This document shows positions 17,919-26,189 of a stretch of DNA of 64,000 nucleotides, in pieces. Under the pieces are notes generated by a model that made no database searches, was not told the origin of the DNA, and saw only the letters and a list, made by a program, of their open reading frames with translations. Every line of letters starts with the position of its first letter. Position 1 is the stretch's first letter. Position numbers and translations under genes: made by a program. Source of the stretch: Proteus columbae (lineage in GTDB: Bacteria; Pseudomonadota; Gammaproteobacteria; Enterobacterales; Enterobacteriaceae); the NCBI RefSeq assembly GCF_002777965.1, contig NZ_NGVR01000021.1, positions 173,691-237,690 of the forward strand, written 5' to 3'.

Positions 17919-19259
17919 TTAAATATCCAAACGCTTAGCTTGCCATTTACGAGAGCGCCAACGCCATGCATTAGTTAAACCACGTAGCCATTCATCACAA
18001 AGGAAGCCAATCCAAATACCAATTAAACCCATTTCCATCTTAATACCGAGATAATACCCCACAGGGATCGCGACACCCCACATAAAACAAATTGCTGTAA
18101 TTAATGGGAACTTCGCATCGCCAGCTGCACGTAAGGCATTCACCATCACGATATTAAAAGTACGCCCTGGTTCTAAAAAGACGGATAAAATAAATAGAGG
18201 AATTAATTGGTCAATAATGCGTTGATCTTCTGTAATGGAATACAAAATAGGGTCACGCATAAACCAATAAACAATAACTACCCCGATGGTAAATATTACG
18301 CCCGTTTTTAAGCTTTTCCAGCCTCTAGCGAAAGCGTCATCAAAGCGTTTGGCTCCAACTAAGTGACCCACTAATATTTCATTACCAATACTAATTGCAA
18401 TACCAAAAAGCATTAAAAATAATGACAGTTGGAAATAGAGGGTCTGTGCAGCAAGAGGGACTTCACCCATTAATCCAATAAAGGCAGATGCAGTCATATA
18501 ATGTAAAATCCAAACCAAGTTTTCACCCGCAGCAGGTAAACCGATATGTAGGATTTTCCCTAACATATTTTTAGACCATACGACGAGTTGTTTGGCTTCG
18601 AATTTAATACGCAAACCGTAGAACAGTAATCCACACAGTAAAATAACTGCAATAATACGACCAACAACAGTGGACCAAGCAACGCCGACTAATCCGTATT
18701 GTGGTAAACCAAAAAAGCCATAAAGCACAATCATATTGCCAATAACAGTAACAATATTGGCGATCAATGTGACATACATCGCTGCTTTAGACTTGCCATA
18801 AACTCTCAGACAAGCGGCAAGAATAATCGAAATTGCCTCAGGGATAAGGCAAATACCAATAATATGTAGGTAGTTATAGCCATCTTGCACTAAATGCTCA
18901 GGCGTATTCATTATATTAAGAATATTATAACCAAAGAACAGGATAATCAGTGCGCTGCTAATACCAAGCAAAGAGTTAAAAGCGATAGAAATATGAATTG
19001 CTTGGCTAGCTTTTTCTTTTTTACCAGCTCCTAAATATTGTGCGATGACAACACTGCATCCCACACTAATAAAACTAAAAATAGTGATGAAAAGATCAAA
19101 TACTTGGTTACCAACGCCCATAGCTGCTAAGTAAGCGGTGGAAACGTGGCTTACCATGTAAGTATTAATTAAAAGCGTGGCTAAATGTAGAAAAATATCT
19201 ATAAATATTGGCCAACTAAGAGAGAAAAGCGAGCGATCCGCTACATCAGACTGATGCAT
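17919..19259 (-). CDS. MATE family multidrug/toxin efflux transporter
   Basis: A 446-residue, roughly 12-segment membrane protein of the MATE family, which exports cationic drugs or metabolites using H+ or Na+ gradients. The two-fold symmetric MATE layout is visible, with PIFIDIFLHL and GNQVFDLF in the first half, and GLPAAGENLVW and NALRAAGDAKFP in the second. It resembles E. coli YeeO more than NorM or DinF. A good AAGAAGG precedes the ATG. The gene stands alone between the AT-rich pair and ddh, so context says little about substrate. Confidence 0.88.
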   Translation of the reverse strand: MHQSDVADRSLFSLSWPIFIDIFLHLATLLINTYMVSHVSTAYLAAMGVGNQVFDLFITIFSFISVGCSVVIAQYLGAGKKEKASQAIHISIAFNSLLGISSALIILFFGYNILNIMNTPEHLVQDGYNYLHIIGICLIPEAISIILAACLRVYGKSKAAMYVTLIANIVTVIGNMIVLYGFFGLPQYGLVGVAWSTVVGRIIAVILLCGLLFYGLRIKFEAKQLVVWSKNMLGKILHIGLPAAGENLVWILHYMTASAFIGLMGEVPLAAQTLYFQLSLFLMLFGIAISIGNEILVGHLVGAKRFDDAFARGWKSLKTGVIFTIGVVIVYWFMRDPILYSITEDQRIIDQLIPLFILSVFLEPGRTFNIVMVNALRAAGDAKFPLITAICFMWGVAIPVGYYLGIKMEMGLIGIWIGFLCDEWLRGLTNAWRWRSRKWQAKRLDI

Positions 19260-19473
19260 TGAAAACCTTCTTAAAAACAGAGTGAAATCGACATTATTAC
19301 TATGACATTATTACTATTACGTGCAGGAAGAAAGGGGATTCTACAGGGTTTATTTATTAGGGAATAGCGCAAATAATGTTTCTCTGGCAAAAAAGATGTT
19401 TATATGGTTTATTCATTGATAACTAATCACTATTATCATTAAGAGATGATTAACGTTAAAGTCAGGGGAATTA

Positions 19474-20373
19474 ATGAATACTAAAATAAAAGTAGCCATT
19501 GTCGGTTATGGCAATATTGGTCGATTTGCATTAGAAGCGGTTCAAGCTGCTCAAGATTTTGAATTAATAGGTGTTGTTCGTCGTGATATTAATAATGTTC
19601 CAGAAGAACTGCAAAATATTACCGTAACTAACGATATTAAAACATTAGGTAATGTTGATGTTGCTCTCTTATGTTCACCAACTCGTGCAATTAAAGAATT
19701 AGCTAAATCTATTTTAAGCTTAGGCATTAATACAGTAGATAGTTTTGATGTTCACAGTGAAATAGTATCATTAAAAACAGAATTAGATGAAGTCGCAAAA
19801 AAACATGACCGTGTTGCTGTTATTTCAGCGGGTTGGGATCCGGGGTCTGATTCTATTATTCGTACGTTAATGTTAGCCATGGCACCAAAAGGGATCACTT
19901 ATACGAACTTTGGTCCTGGTATGAGCATGGGACATAGCGTAGCAGCTAAAGCAATTGAGGGTGTAAAAGATGCGCTTTCAATGACTATTCCATTAGGGAC
20001 TGGTGTCCATCGTCGTATGGTTTACGTGGAATTAGAAGCTGGAGCAAATTTTAATCAAGTAGAGCAAGCCATTAAAGCAGATAGTTATTTCTCTTCTGAT
20101 GAAACTCATATTAAGCAAGTTGATTGTGTTGATAGCTTAAAAGATGTGGGACATGGTGTTCATATGACCCATAAAGGGGTATCAGGTAAAACACATAATC
20201 AATTATTTGAATATTCAATGCGTATTAATAACCCTGCATTGACATCTCAATTTATGGTGTCTGCTGCAAGAGCAAGTATGAAACAACGTGCAGGTGCTTA
20301 TACGGTTATTGAAATTCCACCTGTTGATTTCTTAGCAGGAGATTTAAATACTTTAATCGCAAAACTCGTCTAA
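19474..20373 (+). CDS. ddh: meso-Diaminopimelate D-dehydrogenase (type II)
   Basis: A 299-residue NADP-dependent dehydrogenase. The Rossmann motif GYGNIGRF lies near residue 11, with family segments SAGWDPGSDS, FGPGMSMGHS and HMTHKGVSGKTHNQ. The enzyme interconverts meso-diaminopimelate and L-2-amino-6-oxopimelate at its D-centre, a one-step route in lysine biosynthesis. The length and GMSMGHS/GWDPG pattern fit the type II enzymes reported from Symbiobacterium and Proteus vulgaris; most enterobacteria lack the gene. AGGGGA precedes the ATG. It is monocistronic, so a catabolic rather than biosynthetic role is possible. Confidence 0.9.
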   Translation: MNTKIKVAIVGYGNIGRFALEAVQAAQDFELIGVVRRDINNVPEELQNITVTNDIKTLGNVDVALLCSPTRAIKELAKSILSLGINTVDSFDVHSEIVSLKTELDEVAKKHDRVAVISAGWDPGSDSIIRTLMLAMAPKGITYTNFGPGMSMGHSVAAKAIEGVKDALSMTIPLGTGVHRRMVYVELEAGANFNQVEQAIKADSYFSSDETHIKQVDCVDSLKDVGHGVHMTHKGVSGKTHNQLFEYSMRINNPALTSQFMVSAARASMKQRAGAYTVIEIPPVDFLAGDLNTLIAKLV

Positions 20374-20397
20374 TTCGATTAAGAGTAACTGCATAAA

Positions 20398-20424
20398 ATA
20401 TTGCCCACATAATGTGGGCAATAT
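20398..20424. terminator. Hairpin between convergent ddh and the Tm-1-like operon
   Basis: ATATTGCCCACAT and ATGTGGGCAATAT form a near-perfect 13-bp inverted repeat 24 bases after the ddh stop. T-runs are absent on both sides, so it may be a weak or Rho-assisted terminator shared by the two convergent units. Confidence 0.55.
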
Positions 20425-20458
20425 GGGTTAACGCTTAGGCAAACTTGATGATTTTGAA

Positions 20459-21286
20459 TTAGCGTTTAATACTTTTAAATTCTTTGGTCGTTGCGGTTAA
20501 TGCCACTTCTGTTGGTAAGCGTTCCATTGAACTTGCACCATAGAAGCCGTGGCAATCAGGGCAATTATCTAAGATATATTGTGCATCTTCTGGCGTTGCA
20601 ATTGGGCCACCATGACAAAGCACAATGACATCAGAACGTACCGCTTTTGCCGCTTTTGCCCAGTCATTAATTAAAGGCACACAGTCCGCTAAAGTTAATG
20701 CTGTTTCAGCACCAATATTACCGCCAGTTGTTAACCCCATATGAGGCACAATAATATCTGCGCCAGCTTCAGCCATTGCAATCGCATCTTCGCGACTAAA
20801 GACATAAGGTGTGGTTAATAAACCTTTCTCATGAGCCTTGCGGATCATATCCACTTCAAGACCATAACCCATACCTGTTTCTTCTAAATTAGCGCGGAAA
20901 TTACCATCAATCAGACCTACTGTTGGGAAATTTTGTACGCCAGCAAAGCCTGTTGCTTTAACTTCATCTAAGAATTTATCAAAATTACAGAAAGGGTCTG
21001 TACCATTAACGCCAGCAAGTACAGGTGTATGTTTAACAACAGGTAATACTTCTTTCGCCATATCCATAACGATTTCATTAGCATTACCATAAGCTAATAA
21101 ACCCGCTAAAGAGCCACGGCCAGCCATACGATAACGACCAGAGTTATAAATAACGATAAGGTCAATACCACCAGCTTCTTCACACTTAGCTGAAAGCCCT
21201 GTACCTGCACCACCGCCAATAATTGGCTCATGGCGTGCAATCATTTCATTGAATTTTTTTAGTAACGTTTCACGTGAATGAGTCAT
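20459..21286 (-). CDS. PEP-hydrolase-type TIM-barrel protein (Tm-1 C-terminal half homologue)
   Basis: A 275-residue TIM-barrel protein of the family described as phosphoenolpyruvate-hydrolase-like. Landmarks are [16 protein letters not shown] at the N-terminus, [37 protein letters not shown] and the C-terminal [12 protein letters not shown]. Members are often adjacent to, and in plant Tm-1 fused with, the UPF0261 domain encoded just upstream. I start it at the ATG at 21286 after GGAGAAAGAAG; the frame extends 15 codons further without a site. The reaction is not firmly established. Confidence 0.85.
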   Translation of the reverse strand: MTHSRETLLKKFNEMIARHEPIIGGGAGTGLSAKCEEAGGIDLIVIYNSGRYRMAGRGSLAGLLAYGNANEIVMDMAKEVLPVVKHTPVLAGVNGTDPFCNFDKFLDEVKATGFAGVQNFPTVGLIDGNFRANLEETGMGYGLEVDMIRKAHEKGLLTTPYVFSREDAIAMAEAGADIIVPHMGLTTGGNIGAETALTLADCVPLINDWAKAAKAVRSDVIVLCHGGPIATPEDAQYILDNCPDCHGFYGASSMERLPTEVALTATTKEFKSIKR

Positions 21287-21302
21287 TCTTCTTTCTCCGT
21301 GG

Positions 21303-22514
21303 TTAACAAATAAGTTCCTGGTGTAAATCATAAATTTGCTGAGTAAATTCAGCAGAGTTTATGTGATAAGGACTGATGACTAACTGACGAGTCTCTGTCT
21401 CTTTAAATGTTGTTATAAATGCATCAAAAAAAGCTTGGTTCGCTTGAGGATCCCTGAAAGGGGCTCCTTCAATATCCAGAGCTGAAAAACCGCCCTGTGG
21501 TAATACAAACCGCAATGGACCTTCACACTGATTGAGTTTCTCAGCGATCCAGATACCTAATTGACGGTTTTCCTCTGGTGTTGTGCGCATTAAGGTGACT
21601 TGTGCATTGTGATGATAAAATTGACGCCCTTTATATTTCTCAGGAACACTCGATGGGCGACCAAAGTTCACCATATCTAATGCACCACAAGAACCTATAT
21701 AAGGAATTTTGGTACGGGCGATTGCACCAAAACGGTCTTCATCACAAGCAAGTACACCGTCAAACAAGTAATCACACACTTCTGTTGTTGTAAGATCGAG
21801 CACGCTATGAAGTAAGTGACTGTCTGCTAGTTTTTCCATGGCTTTACCGCCACTTCCTGTTGCATGAAAAACAAGGCAGTCATAATTATTTTCAAGTTTT
21901 TGTGTCAGTTGCTGTACACAAGGCGTAGTGACACCAAACATCGTTAATGCGACAGCTGGTTTATCAACAACTTGTTCTTCTTGGTAAAAATAAACAGCAC
22001 CAGCTATTTGGTTCGCCGCATTTCTTAGAACTTTACGAGAAATGCGATTTAAGCCGGATACATCTGTAACGGAGTACATCATTGAAATATCACTTGCACC
22101 GATATAGCCTGAAATATCGCCAGACGCCATCGTTGATACCATCAATTTAGGTACACCAATTGGCAGAGATTGCATTGCTGGTGTAATCAGTGCCGTTCCC
22201 CCTGATCCGCCTAGCCCAAGAATGGCTAAGACATCATCTTGGTGAGTTAAATAATGTTCAAATGCGATTGACATCGCTTCTATTGCTTTCCCTCTATCGC
22301 CACAAAACACAGCTTCTTTACCATTTGGGTGAAAGCGTGCAACTTCTGTTGCGGTAACATCTGCATCTCTTGCTAATGCCGTGGGTTTGGTTGTCAAGTC
22401 AACGGTTTTAACAGGAAGGCCTGCTTTTTTAATTAAATCACTGACATAAAAAATCTCAGCACTTTTAGTATCAAGCGTTGTGGCAATATAAATAGAACCA
22501 GAATACTGTTTCAT
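21303..22514 (-). CDS. Tm-1-like ATP-binding domain protein (UPF0261)
   Basis: A 403-residue protein of the UPF0261 family, the bacterial counterpart of the N-terminal domain of tomato Tm-1. Visible features are [11 protein letters not shown] at the start, a Gly-rich nucleotide-type loop [41 protein letters not shown] and [12 protein letters not shown]. The ATG at 22514 follows GGGAAGG; an upstream in-frame ATG would add 16 poor residues. Sixteen bases separate it from the TIM-barrel gene, so the two form one operon, divergent from a TetR regulator whose probable operators lie in its promoter. Function in bacteria is unknown to me. Confidence 0.85.
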   Translation of the reverse strand: MKQYSGSIYIATTLDTKSAEIFYVSDLIKKAGLPVKTVDLTTKPTALARDADVTATEVARFHPNGKEAVFCGDRGKAIEAMSIAFEHYLTHQDDVLAILGLGGSGGTALITPAMQSLPIGVPKLMVSTMASGDISGYIGASDISMMYSVTDVSGLNRISRKVLRNAANQIAGAVYFYQEEQVVDKPAVALTMFGVTTPCVQQLTQKLENNYDCLVFHATGSGGKAMEKLADSHLLHSVLDLTTTEVCDYLFDGVLACDEDRFGAIARTKIPYIGSCGALDMVNFGRPSSVPEKYKGRQFYHHNAQVTLMRTTPEENRQLGIWIAEKLNQCEGPLRFVLPQGGFSALDIEGAPFRDPQANQAFFDAFITTFKETETRQLVISPYHINSAEFTQQIYDLHQELIC

Positions 22515-22564
22515 AAGCCTTCCCTTACCTTTTATGATTATTGACGAATAGATTATAACCATAA

Positions 22565-22614
22565 TGAGACTCGAGTTTCATTTATCATAGCATCGTTTTG
22601 AGACTCTTGTCTCA
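22565..22614. promoter_or_regulatory. Twin TetR-type operators in the divergent promoter region
   Basis: TGAGACTCGAGTTTCA (22565-22580, one mismatch to perfect symmetry) and TGAGACTCTTGTCTCA (22599-22614, symmetric in its arms) share TGAGAC-N4-GT(C/T)TCA. Their centres are 34 bases apart, roughly three helical turns, and the first begins 51 bases upstream of the UPF0261 start. They are the natural targets of the adjacent TetR-family regulator. Confidence 0.65.
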
Positions 22615-22745
22615 TTATTTTTATTTTTATATTCTAAAGGTCGATAAGGTGCCATTAATCACCTAAAGTAAACGTTAAGTGTTGTGAGTATTTGACTTAA
22701 AATAAATTAGATACTTTAACGTGTTGAAATAACGAAGGATTTTCT

Positions 22746-23378
22746 ATGAGTAACAATGACGAAACGGATGTTATGTCCGGTACACGAAAAAGAACCCATC
22801 AATTATTGGTGACAACGGCATTGAGACTTTTTGAGCAAGGAATGTTACCAACAGTGTCGGAATTAGCAGCACATGCAGGAGTCTCGAGAGCAACTGCATA
22901 TCGTTATTTTCCCACACAAAGTGATCTAATTAGTGCCACAGTTGACGCAAGTTTAGCGCCGATCATTGCATGGAAGCCCACTCCTGAAGATAATACGCAA
23001 CAGCGTATTACTGAATTGCTCAATCTTGCCTATCCACAAATGTTTAAACATGAAGGTGCATTGCGAGGTGCCTTACAAGTCTCATTACAGCAATGGGCAA
23101 AAGAGAGACAATCAAGTGAATATGCAGAAAAACGATTTATTCGCGGTCACCGTAAAGAAATTTTACTCAAAGTTATTGAGCCTTTAAAAGCACACTATCC
23201 TCAAGAAATGTGGGATAAAGTGATAAAATCATTCTCTTTGATTTACGGGTCTGAAGTCTTTTTGGTAATGAAAGATATCTGGAAAATGGATGATCAGCAG
23301 GTCATTGATATGACCCAATGGATGGCAAAAGCTATTTTAAATCAGGCTAAATCTGATTATCCTGCAGATAACGATTAA
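22746..23378 (+). CDS. TetR/AcrR family transcriptional regulator
   Basis: A 210-residue regulator. The N-terminal helix-turn-helix is clear (TVSELAAHAGVSRATAYRYFP, about residues 36-56), followed by a helical ligand-binding domain of normal length. It is transcribed divergently from the Tm-1-like operon, with two near-identical palindromes between them, so it most likely represses that operon and perhaps itself. The ligand cannot be read from sequence. AAGGA precedes the ATG. Confidence 0.88.
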   Translation: MSNNDETDVMSGTRKRTHQLLVTTALRLFEQGMLPTVSELAAHAGVSRATAYRYFPTQSDLISATVDASLAPIIAWKPTPEDNTQQRITELLNLAYPQMFKHEGALRGALQVSLQQWAKERQSSEYAEKRFIRGHRKEILLKVIEPLKAHYPQEMWDKVIKSFSLIYGSEVFLVMKDIWKMDDQQVIDMTQWMAKAILNQAKSDYPADND

Positions 23379-23442
23379 TTATTTGAATAAATCAGTTAAA
23401 ATTGTATAAATCATTTACGTTTTAGCTATTGCAGGGATCGTT

Positions 23443-24075
23443 ATGTCACATAAAACAGAAGACCAAGAGTGGCTGGTAGAACAACTACAATTTATTGCAC
23501 AAGGCATTGGTAAAACATTATCGCCTTTTTGTGAAGTTGTACTTCATGATCTAACCGATAGTGAAAATACCATTATGGTCATTGAAAATAATCTATCAGG
23601 TAGAAAAGTTGGAGATAGAGCAACTGAGCTGGGGATGGCACGCATTGAATCGTCTGATTTCCCTCAAATCGTGGCTAATTATCCTAACCAGTTTCCTGAT
23701 GGCAGAACGGCAAAAAGCACGTCTATTGGTATTAAAGATAAGCAAGGCAATTATGTTGCTGCTTTATGTTTAAATATTGATATTTCAATGATTAAAGGTT
23801 TGCAAATGGTGCTTAATCAATTTGCTACCCTTGAAGAAGGTAACGACATCATTGAAACCTTTAGTTCTGTAACCGAAGATTCATTGAAAAAGCGTATTGA
23901 TGAATTTTCTGCAACTTATTCGGTAACGCCAAGAGCACTGAAACCGCATCAGCGTCGTGAATTATTACTTTGTCTACAAGATGAAGGTTACCTTTCACTG
24001 CGTAAAGCGATGGAGATCACTGCACAATATCTTGGTGTTTCAAGGGCAACGGTTTATAACGATCTAAAAGAATAA
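23443..24075 (+). CDS. YheO-like PAS/HTH transcriptional regulator
   Basis: A 210-residue protein with the YheO-family layout: an N-terminal PAS-like domain starting near FCEVVLHDL and including TAKSTSIGIKD, and a C-terminal helix-turn-helix (MEITAQYLGVSRATVYNDLKE near the end). Relatives include DauR-type regulators of D-amino-acid catabolism. With ddh nearby, a link to D-amino acids is an attractive inference, but the two genes are 3 kb apart and separated by another operon. It is followed by a strong terminator. Confidence 0.85.
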   Translation: MSHKTEDQEWLVEQLQFIAQGIGKTLSPFCEVVLHDLTDSENTIMVIENNLSGRKVGDRATELGMARIESSDFPQIVANYPNQFPDGRTAKSTSIGIKDKQGNYVAALCLNIDISMIKGLQMVLNQFATLEEGNDIIETFSSVTEDSLKKRIDEFSATYSVTPRALKPHQRRELLLCLQDEGYLSLRKAMEITAQYLGVSRATVYNDLKE

Positions 24076-24121
24076 AGTAACTCGCCATTTATTGTTAAAT
24101 ACCAGAGAAAATATTTAAACT

Positions 24122-24156
24122 AAAAAAAAGATATCACTTGTTGATATCTTTTTTTA
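24122..24156 (+). terminator. Terminator after the YheO-like regulator
   Basis: AAAAAAAAGATATCA and TGATATCTTTTTTT form a long AT-rich stem with a five-base loop and a T-run, 47 bases after the stop. It insulates the regulator from the AT-rich gene that follows. Confidence 0.75.
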
Positions 24157-24294
24157 TTTCTATTTTGGATTTTAAATTATATATGGTTCTTTTATTGAAA
24201 AGAGCTAATTAATTACTATTGTGCGATTTTTATAAACTTAAAAAAAATAAGAGGAATAGACTATCTAAAATGATTTTTAACGAAGGTATTGAAA

Positions 24295-26130
24295 ATGGGC
24301 ATTAACGAAGTAAATTTAGCGGTAACTACATATGTAAATAATATAGAAAATAAGATTGAAGTTGAGTATAAGAAAACGCTTTCATATATCAATGATTTGG
24401 AAAGTATTATTAATACTAATTTGAATTTTAGAGTAGGTGAGAATAAAAAAACTGCATCAGGTAGTAATATATCTAAGTATATAGAAGGATATCAAAATAA
24501 ATTAAAAAATAATAGCGATAGTTATCCTGTTTTAAATAATAAGTCAGATAGCTACAATGAGAATAAAAATAAGACTATTTCAGATGATAAATTTAATCAA
24601 GAAATTGATGATATTATTAATAACAATCTTGAAAATATGATGAATGATTTATTTGATGAAAATGATCATTTACGTAGTCATAAAGATTTTATTGAAACAG
24701 ATAATAGTTATAAAAATACTGAAAGTATAGAAAAGCAATCTATTACGACAGAAGAGAGTAATCATGAAAATACTGAAAGTATAGAAAAGCAATCTATTAC
24801 GACAGAAAAGAGTAATAATGAAAACACTGAAAGTATAGATAAACAAGTTATTGAAAAAAAAGAAAATAAACTTCCTGATTGGATTACTAATTCCGGGAGA
24901 AAAAAATTAAATGTAAATCAAAATCTTTATTTTAAAAGAGAAAAGAAAAGAAGTTTTAAAAATTTAATTAAAATATTTTTTTCACCATTTAAATTTATAA
25001 ATAGAACATTGTTACCTGTAAGTATCGATTTTAAAAATCCTAATATAAATAGATCATTAAAAACATTTAGGTTTGATAGTGTATCAAATAATGAAGCTTT
25101 TAGTAATTTCTCTAATAAACTAAACCAACTAAATAAAACATTTACTGATAATATTAGTAAAGTAATAGATAAGAAATTATTTAACAATAAAAATATAGAT
25201 GTAACGATTAAATATCATACTTTAGAAAAGGCTTTGGAATGCAAGCTTGTTAATGATATGAAAATATTAAGTAATGAATTTAAATCGGATTTGGCTAAAA
25301 ATAAATTTGAAGAGAATTATTCTGATTTACACGTGAAAATAGTAAATAAATTAAATGATATTACTGATCCAGAGATGGATAATTTGTTTTCTTCTAATAC
25401 GATTAAAGAATTAAAGAATTTATTAAAAGAAAAGGTTAATAGTAAAAATAGTAATATAAAATTTGATGAAACTATTGATAAAATAGTTGATTCTGTTTTG
25501 AATGAAAAAAATAAGATAGCAATGGGTAAAGATTTTTATGGTGTATATGAACATATAAAGGAAGGTATATCTGATAAATTAACAAAAGAATTATTTAATA
25601 AGATTTCAAAAAATGAAATATTTATTGGCGATAAAGATTCTATTGCAAAAGTAGATGACTTAATCAAAACAGTAAGTGAACATATCCATAAAAATTTAGG
25701 TAAGCCAACAGAGAAAATAATAAATTTACTTAGTAAGTCTTTTTATGAAAATATAAAACCAAATGACAATGGAAAGGATTTACTCACTCGATTATTTAAA
25801 AACTCAAGTAATAATATTAATTATAAGTGGGCACAGGATGCTGTCATATTATTAATTAGTTATGAAACATTTGAAAATGAAGTTAGTGAATTAAGCGAAG
25901 AAAACGAAGAAAGCGAATTAAGCAAAGAAAATAAAGAGTATTTAATAAGTTATGATAATAATGGAATGAGGGTAAATGGTGGAAATGGTTATGATAAAAC
26001 ACAAGAAACAATGGCAAAAACAAAATTAAAAGATATTTTTAATCGATTGGGATTAAAAGATGGTGATTTTGTAAAATATAAAGATGAAGTGCTTAGGAAA
26101 TATTTTGCTAATTATTTTGAGCATATTTAA
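24295..26130 (+). CDS. Uncharacterised AT-rich, repeat-containing protein C
   Basis: A 611-residue protein of unknown function, encoded by strongly AT-rich DNA. The N-terminal 140 residues are polar and probably disordered. An 18-residue tandem repeat follows at about residues 141-190 (NTESIEKQSITTEESNHE and two variants). Next comes a basic-hydrophobic segment (KNLIKIFFSPFKFINRTLLP, near residue 225), then a long helical region with coiled-coil character. At residue 443 is FIGDKDSIAKVDDLIK, a motif related to ones in A, B and D. There is no signal peptide. ATG 24295 is served by GAAGG; the gene is 59 bases before protein D. Confidence 0.7.
   Translation: MGINEVNLAVTTYVNNIENKIEVEYKKTLSYINDLESIINTNLNFRVGENKKTASGSNISKYIEGYQNKLKNNSDSYPVLNNKSDSYNENKNKTISDDKFNQEIDDIINNNLENMMNDLFDENDHLRSHKDFIETDNSYKNTESIEKQSITTEESNHENTESIEKQSITTEKSNNENTESIDKQVIEKKENKLPDWITNSGRKKLNVNQNLYFKREKKRSFKNLIKIFFSPFKFINRTLLPVSIDFKNPNINRSLKTFRFDSVSNNEAFSNFSNKLNQLNKTFTDNISKVIDKKLFNNKNIDVTIKYHTLEKALECKLVNDMKILSNEFKSDLAKNKFEENYSDLHVKIVNKLNDITDPEMDNLFSSNTIKELKNLLKEKVNSKNSNIKFDETIDKIVDSVLNEKNKIAMGKDFYGVYEHIKEGISDKLTKELFNKISKNEIFIGDKDSIAKVDDLIKTVSEHIHKNLGKPTEKIINLLSKSFYENIKPNDNGKDLLTRLFKNSSNNINYKWAQDAVILLISYETFENEVSELSEENEESELSKENKEYLISYDNNGMRVNGGNGYDKTQETMAKTKLKDIFNRLGLKDGDFVKYKDEVLRKYFANYFEHI
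24715..24874 (+). repeat. 54-bp tandem repeat inside protein C
   Basis: Three copies begin at 24715, 24769 and 24823. The first two are nearly identical (only a few differences over 54 bp) and the third has begun to diverge. The unit is 18 codons long, so copy-number changes would keep the reading frame. Confidence 0.85.
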
Positions 26131-26189
26131 TATATCAATAAGTTATTTTTATTTTTTATAGTATTTTAAATGTAAATAGGATGTTTATT

